A stretch of DNA of 64,000 nucleotides from NCBI GenBank assembly GCA_951799445.1, contig OX637293.1, forward strand, positions 5,952,001-6,016,000. Direction: 5' to 3'. The notes beneath the pieces were generated by a model. That model was not told the DNA's origin. It ran no database searches and was given only the letters and a program-made list of their open reading frames with translations. Source of the stretch: Pseudisothecium myosuroides (taxonomy: Eukaryota; Streptophyta; Bryopsida; Hypnales; Lembophyllaceae). Made by a program: the position numbers and the translations under genes. Shown here piece by piece: positions 58,394-64,000 of this stretch. How positions within the stretch are numbered: the first letter of the stretch is position 1; each line of letters begins with the position of its first letter.

Positions 58394-61300
58394 TCAAGCA
58401 AGACTTGCAGAGATTCTTGAGATTGAAATCCCATCATCAGGTCCGAATAGCGTCACCTGCACCAGAGACAATAATTGCAGCAAGAGGTGAGCGACAACGT
58501 AGTCACAGGCATATCAAGTTCACTAAAGATTGTGATGTTCATTCGTACTTGAAATGAGATATGACACAAGAGGCAATTTACGCTTACATTTTGATCTCGC
58601 GCAAATCGCCTTGCGAGCAAAATAGCAGCATTTCGTTCTCTTTCAGACTCCAGTACAAGCATCAAGCTCAGGCTTTTATTGGCTACCCAATACAAGGCCC
58701 GTGAGGCTGCTTGACCGCCACCACGTGCTCCACAAAGCTGCAAGTAACCTTCAAGTTAATGGCTGATAATTGCAACCATCAAGAGCATTGTAGTGACCAC
58801 TCTAATTGAGAGAGCTGACAAATATACGTGTCAATTTCATTACTTCTAGATGACAGATTCTTTCCCTATTATAATTTACCTCGAAGAAGATTTTTTTTTA
58901 AAAAGTGCCTCAATAGCCAATTATAACTATCAGAAACTGTAATAAAATTTGTGATAGATACCTGAATAATTGATGTATACTCTTCCTTGGCAATCGTTTT
59001 CCGACCTTTGTAAAGCTTGATTCGTGTCCGATCAACAAGCATCACAAGAAGTAGAGGCTTTTCCAAAACCTCACCATTTTGCTGAACCAATCTTACCTGT
59101 TCCCAATTTCAGAACATGCCCATCCAATCAAATATTGATGCGACTGTCAAAAGGAACTCAAAATCCCGCTACCCTTGTAATGAAGAAAAAACATCATGCA
59201 ATGCCAAAATGGATTATATTGACGAGATTTTTGCACCCCTGCAACGTTTAGCAACATTAACATAGATCTTACAGAAAAAAAAAAATCAAACATGAAACTT
59301 ACATTAAACTCGCAACTGCCTTTCTTAAACAAGGCTTCTACATAATTTCCAAGTCCAGGAGCTGCAACCACATGGCACAATCATTAATTCGAGACAAAGC
59401 AAGAGAAATCGCTCCATTCACATAGAGGCACGCATTACAACAGATTCCACAACAAATAGAAAATTCCAAGAGTGAGGCAAGATAGTGTGTTATTAACTCA
59501 CCGGCATCCAGAGGTCCGGTTGTGAAAACAGATTCCTTTTTGCCATCTGGCATAGTTAAGTCAGCACGCAGTAGCCAACCCACGTCAAGAGGCTCGGGTG
59601 CATAATGAGGTCTGGTGGCACCTGTAAGTATTCCAGAATAGGACGTCAGATAACACGCTCCCAGTGATTCCACACCACTCAAAGGCACTCCCAAATGCCG
59701 AAATGCAAGATTTCATCAAAAAGTTGACTTGATACAAAGTGATACAAGAGGCAATGAAACAGCACTCTGTAATATTCTGTAATATTCTGTAATATTCCAG
59801 TTCTACCATGACAGCAATATTTCAGGGTCCCCTTTACTCTCGAGTGCATATGAATTTCTATCAGTAAAACAAACAAGATAACTATATGATTACTCACCGG
59901 TGATAGGTCCACCTTTGCTTCCGTCAACAGCAATCCGGTGCCACTGCAAGGTGCACTTACTGACATCCACTGCCGCCTCCTGGATTTGTGATATTGCTAA
60001 TGCCCCTCCTAGACGTTCTTCACCTTGTATCTCGTAGTGCCCTGTCTGGCCTGCCCTCTTTGCTGCAAGAAGCTGTGGAAGTGACCACGATTCAGCTTGC
60101 TTATATACCAAAAAATCCACAGCAAAACTATGAAAAAACTTGGACCTGCATTTTCCTAGGCAAAATAATCACTACACTCTTCAAAGACAGATTATCTACT
60201 GATTCAGAAGAAAGTTACATTCTAAGACTCTTGGAAGCTTTTCAGGGCTCCAATTGGGCACACAACATTCGACAATGCCAAAAACAATGGGAGATTCGGC
60301 AAGCTTGCACAGATAGGAGCACTGCAGCGACTCGAAGTCAACATCCCAAACAATCATGACTTCAAAACTCATAAAAGAAAACTAGTAGAGTCCTTGAGGA
60401 CTACCTCCTTGCGCAATTGTACAAGTTCAACGGCTTTTTGAGATAACCCCTGACGCAAACCTTCAATCTCAAACTCCATATCCATGGTCTGCAAAATGTA
60501 TCAACGATTCTTCTTAGCCGAAGACTCTCTTGACTACGAATCTGAAGGAAAGCGTCACTGGCACTTCGTATGGGAATAAAATTCCCGCTTCATGTACTGA
60601 GATCCAACCACCTAGTCTCACCTTGCTAGGTTCATGCAGCATTTTTATTCTTCGTGCCTCGTTGATTTCCTTTCTCAATAGTTCAAGTTCCTGAAACCAT
60701 AGGCACAAATTAAATAACCAGTGCTGCTCTGTCATACATGACAATATTCCTAGAAATATAGAACGTCTACATTTCAGAACTAACTCGTGTATGATAGAAT
60801 GACACAAACGGAGTCAGCACTTAGTGATAGAATGTCAGAAGGATCTGCTTTCTACCAGCTGGCGCAGAGTACGCTCTAGCTCCTGAGAAATTGCAGAAAG
60901 AGAGAGAGTGTAGATGCACTATACAAAGTCTATCTCAGATGCTGAAAAACATGAAATTGCCAAATGGAATGAGACCAGAAACTGGACCGGCCAGCCCCTT
61001 TATCCCAGGGAATGTAACATACATCCTTCTCAGCCATACTTAAATACTGCATTTGCTCCTCGAGGGCGGATTCCACCCGATGCACTGCCGCCTGTGCAGC
61101 CGATACTTCAGCTTGGGCGTTTGCCCGAGCTGCCTCCACCATCTTTCGTGAATCATCTGATGCCTGACATCCTCAAAATTAGCCATAAAATAACACAACG
61201 CCTTGCATAGTGGTAGAACCTCGACAGAAGCTGTAAAGAGAAGAATTAAGAACCAGTTACCTGTCTAAACAAGGAGGCCGTCTTTCTCACTTCAGCCTTC

Positions 61301-62823
61301 TCCTTCTCCAATTCGTTTTCTTTTTGTATCCATTGCAACTCCATGGCTTCAACCTGACAAGAGCCTCCAGGAAAAACGAAGTCAAAATCAAAATTCAGAT
61401 ATCAACCTTTGAGAGACAGAACAGAGTTTGACACTTGATAGCGCGTCTAAAATGAAGAGCTTGTATCAGTGATTTATCTTCGACAGGCTCCACGAGAAGA
61501 AACGATATACCAACAGCATCAAGACTTTTGAGAATGCAAGTAGAGCTAGCTCACGCACAGAACCACGTATTTTCATGTACTCGCGAAAAATTTAGGGCTT
61601 GGCCAAGGAAAACAGAATAGATAAAGAAGGCGAAAGTGCAATACAAGAGCAAGAGCTTCAGTGACGTCATCCTTGTTCCTCCCAGCAACACGCCCAGCAA
61701 GCTCACTCAGCAGAACTCGCAGCTTCTTCATCAGTGCCGGTCTGTCCAATACGGTTGCTTCATGCACTTTGTGCTGCAAAATAAACGATGCAACTTCAGG
61801 CTTTCAGCAGTCGGCTTGCAAAACAGTCCGTACCACAAATTAGGAATGTGTTTCACAAGGGTTAACCCCTAAAGGACGGGGGTTGCAAAAAACAGTGTTG
61901 CAGAAGCCAACTAGGTGGTCTTGTGGTCCTCTAGGGGTTAATCACAAAACTTACACTTGGATTGCGACATACTTTCCAAATCAGGGTGAGGAATTATAAA
62001 AATAGAGGAGTGAAGAGCGACTCCACCACAATGAACTTGACTACAAGCAGGGTGGAGAAGCTACAGCCCACTAAGAATTTGTGCAAAAGAGTGAAAAAAG
62101 CTCGATCTCACGGACATGGCAAATGCGCACAACATTTCGGGTGGCAGATGCAAAAGCTTGTCGTTAGGAAGTGAAGCCGGAATCATGAAGAATATGATGA
62201 ATCGAAAAACACATAAAATACATACTCACCCTTTCACATTCCCGAATATTGCCACTGGTGCGCCTGAGGGAGCTTCGGAGCCTCGGAGCGCCCTCGCTTG
62301 GACTTCGGTTCAGCTTTGAATCAGGACTATGCTCGTGCGCGTGACCATGTGAATGACCATGGGAGCATTGATGGCCACCCGATGATCGCCGTCTAATTTC
62401 CTTTGCAGGGCTGGGGCTTTTCTACAGAGCTCCCCCGGACATAAGAATTAGCAGTTATAACAACATGGTGGATCATCTGTCTGATAAACTGTCACCTCGG
62501 GGTACTCACATACTGTAGGCTCACATTGAGAATGCCGACAAGCACTTGAGGCCAGCATTCGGAGACTCAGAAAAATGAATAGAAATCACATTAATGAACA
62601 GCAGATCTACCTCTTCATCAGCTAATTTGGAAGCGGCAGCTTTGGCAGCAGCTTGCCCGCTCTCAAATTGCGTGGCAAGGTCGCGAACTGACAGTCGCTT
62701 CTGTAGCTTTTCCAGTTCCACCGCTTCCTTGGCAACGACGACTTTGGACGGAGAATCGATGTCGCCATCTTGATCATGGAAACCGGTCCCATTCAACGTC
62801 ACGTCAGCTGTAACACCTTTCAT
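58394..62823 (-). CDS. SCAB1: SCAB1-like plant actin-binding protein
   Basis: Homologue of STOMATAL CLOSURE-RELATED ACTIN BINDING PROTEIN 1, a plant-specific dimeric protein that binds, bundles and stabilises F-actin. Exons in transcript order: 62611-62823, 62230-62421, 61645-61773, 61261-61353, 61023-61163, 60856-60882, 60622-60690, 60405-60488, 59898-60072, 59502-59621, 59303-59361, 58962-59096, 58588-58737, 58394-58456. They total 1650 nt, 549 aa, and all are GT-AG with matching phases. Landmarks: QKRLSVRDLATQFE (41-54), LAGRVAGRNKDDVTEAL, coiled coil about 136-316 with NEARRIKMLHEPSK, KCTLQWHR and YAPEPLDVGWLLRADL (Ig-like part), LGNYVEALF, RIKLYKGRKTIAKEEY, QLCGARGGG and ESERERNAAILLARRFA (PH-like part). 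A histidine-rich exon (residues 72-135) and a 9-residue microexon (257-265) are absent from Arabidopsis SCAB1 as I remember it. The start is the first usable ATG; an upstream exon joining at 62843 is possible. Confidence 0.93.
61862..61941. mobile_element. 80-bp TTAA-flanked micro-element in SCAB1 intron 2
   Basis: It starts TTAACCCCTAAAGGACG and ends GGTCCTCTAGGGGTTAA: near-perfect inverted termini of the piggyBac-like family with TTAA at both ends, but only about 40 bp of interior. It lies wholly inside the intron 61774-62229, away from the splice sites. Confidence 0.85.
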
Positions 62824-64000
62824 CGCACTAGATCCGAAGCTGCCTAATATTTATTTCTTGTCAGCTATCTGCCTTCATCATAAGCGTTCTCCTCGGCGAA
62901 GTAAAAAAGCCGATTTCGCACCAAACACAGCGGCAGTTCTATGAGCTCACATGCCCTGCCAAACAGGGAAGAAAAGATTACAAACCATTGATAAAGTGGA
63001 ATTGCAACTACAAGTCTAGAAGAACTGAAGTTTCATATCTTTAGAAGGATGTGGCGCTGCGTCTTTAGTCTTTTAAACCATTATGCTCACTTGAAGTGCT
63101 ACATGAAGCACTCCTAAAATGCAGATGAGAAATGAGCGATCGCTAATGCAGACAACTCAATGAGAGACAACGAGCATGATCCTGAAATGCTGAACAGAAC
63201 AGGGGAAATTACTACAGAACAGCTCATTGCTCACGGTTAGACAGCGATTACATCCGTCGTTCTTTCAAGCGACAATACGGCGAGCGTCAAGTACTCGCTG
63301 AGAGAAATTTAATCCTTTCGACTAAAAGCAATGTTCTAGCTACACAATGGCGACGACCGTAGACTAATTTAATCAGACGTCTATTTCAACCACCTCCTAA
63401 AACCCCTAGTACAGCAGAGTTCCGTCTCTCCCACCAGCTTTTCCGACTAATCATGTTCCTCCTCTCCTCTAAACACTCTCGCCACAATCAAACAAGAAAT
63501 TGCGTAGCTTCACCGAACTTTAATTGTCACATCACTAAGAAATACAGCCTGTACACCATAGCCGGACAACCTGCTCTACCTGTTCCCGTACACTACCCGG
63601 CACCGAGGCCATGCCGCCCTCAGTCTAGCTGCGCAGGCATAATTCTCCAAGCTCACACGGAGCTATTCCCACTTGTCACAGACGGACACCGTTTGATCAC
63701 AAACATACAACCACGCACGAGTTTCTCACTTCATGCGAAATTTTGGACCATAAAGAAGACAGCGAGAACTAGGCTACCTGCATCGCAACTCTGACTCCGT
63801 CTCATCCCCGCCTCCGCCAAAAGAACTAAAACATCGCAACAATTACGAACTAACAACTCCCCGACTCCTATCAGACCTGATTATTCTCACTTGAGCGTGT
63901 TTCGAAGCACTCCTTTCGTCTCACCAATACGGCGCACCGCCGGTCGGAACGAACAAACGACCAACTCCCCGATTTCCGCCGCGTCTAGTATTGCGAGAAG
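62824..64000 (-). promoter_or_regulatory. 5' flank of SCAB1-like gene
   Basis: GC-richer flank upstream of the SCAB1-like start. A plausible acceptor (TATTAG ahead of 62843) and a donor (GTGAGC at 62950 reading down) could define a leader intron of about 107 bp. An unrecognised plus-strand frame at 63453-63794 (113 codons) is probably chance, in what looks like promoter/5' UTR. No TATA box was assigned. Confidence 0.4.

Noticed and set aside
63453..63794. 113-codon plus-strand frame upstream of the SCAB1-like gene
   Set aside because: No recognisable domain, and its position suits the promoter or 5' UTR of the minus-strand gene; composition alone is not enough to call it.

Overview
This is a window of plant nuclear DNA. 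The evidence is intron-rich genes with GT-AG splice sites and plant-type products: a VCCN1/bestrophin-like channel, a SCAB1-type actin-binding protein and a plant-type TLS1/C9orf78 homologue. They are GC-richer islands in a very AT-rich, gene-poor background full of mobile-element debris. I cannot name the species. The channel genes and the histidine-rich exon in the SCAB1-like gene differ from the Arabidopsis proteins as I recall them, so a non-flowering land plant is possible but not shown. No rRNA, tRNA or CRISPR array is visible.

Layout. 1-12.7 kb is a repeat block: a large inverted repeat (arms 1-3108 and 8484-11650) around a 5.4 kb spacer holding several small DNA transposons. 13.9-18.2 kb is a duplicated segment with channel gene A (three exons). 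18.2-23.1 kb holds a diverged third copy of the repeat block. 23.1-29.3 kb has a 347-bp near-perfect hairpin, TTAA-flanked elements, a GGTACC-centred tandem array and two foldback elements. 30.0-33.9 kb is the second copy of the duplicated segment, with channel gene B. 34.7-37.7 kb (minus strand) is a six-exon TLS1/C9orf78-family gene. 38-58 kb is mostly repeats, with one candidate small acidic protein at 42.2-42.4 kb. 58.4-62.8 kb (minus strand) is a fourteen-exon SCAB1-like gene, and 62.8-64 kb is its upstream flank.

The genes look like independent housekeeping or regulatory loci; nothing suggests a shared pathway. The most notable content is the mobile-element record. A family of 0.6-0.95 kb non-autonomous elements ends in CCCCTAAAGG..CCTTTAGGGG and is flanked by TTAA, the hallmark of piggyBac-type transposition. 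One copy sits inside another, and an uninterrupted paralogue of the same site lies in the window. Several other families (TA-flanked, TAA-flanked, CATTAG-ended) also have paralogous empty sites here, so insertions can be ordered against the gene duplication.

All exon boundaries were read by eye from splice signals, reading-frame continuity and remembered family similarity. No alignment or database search was run.
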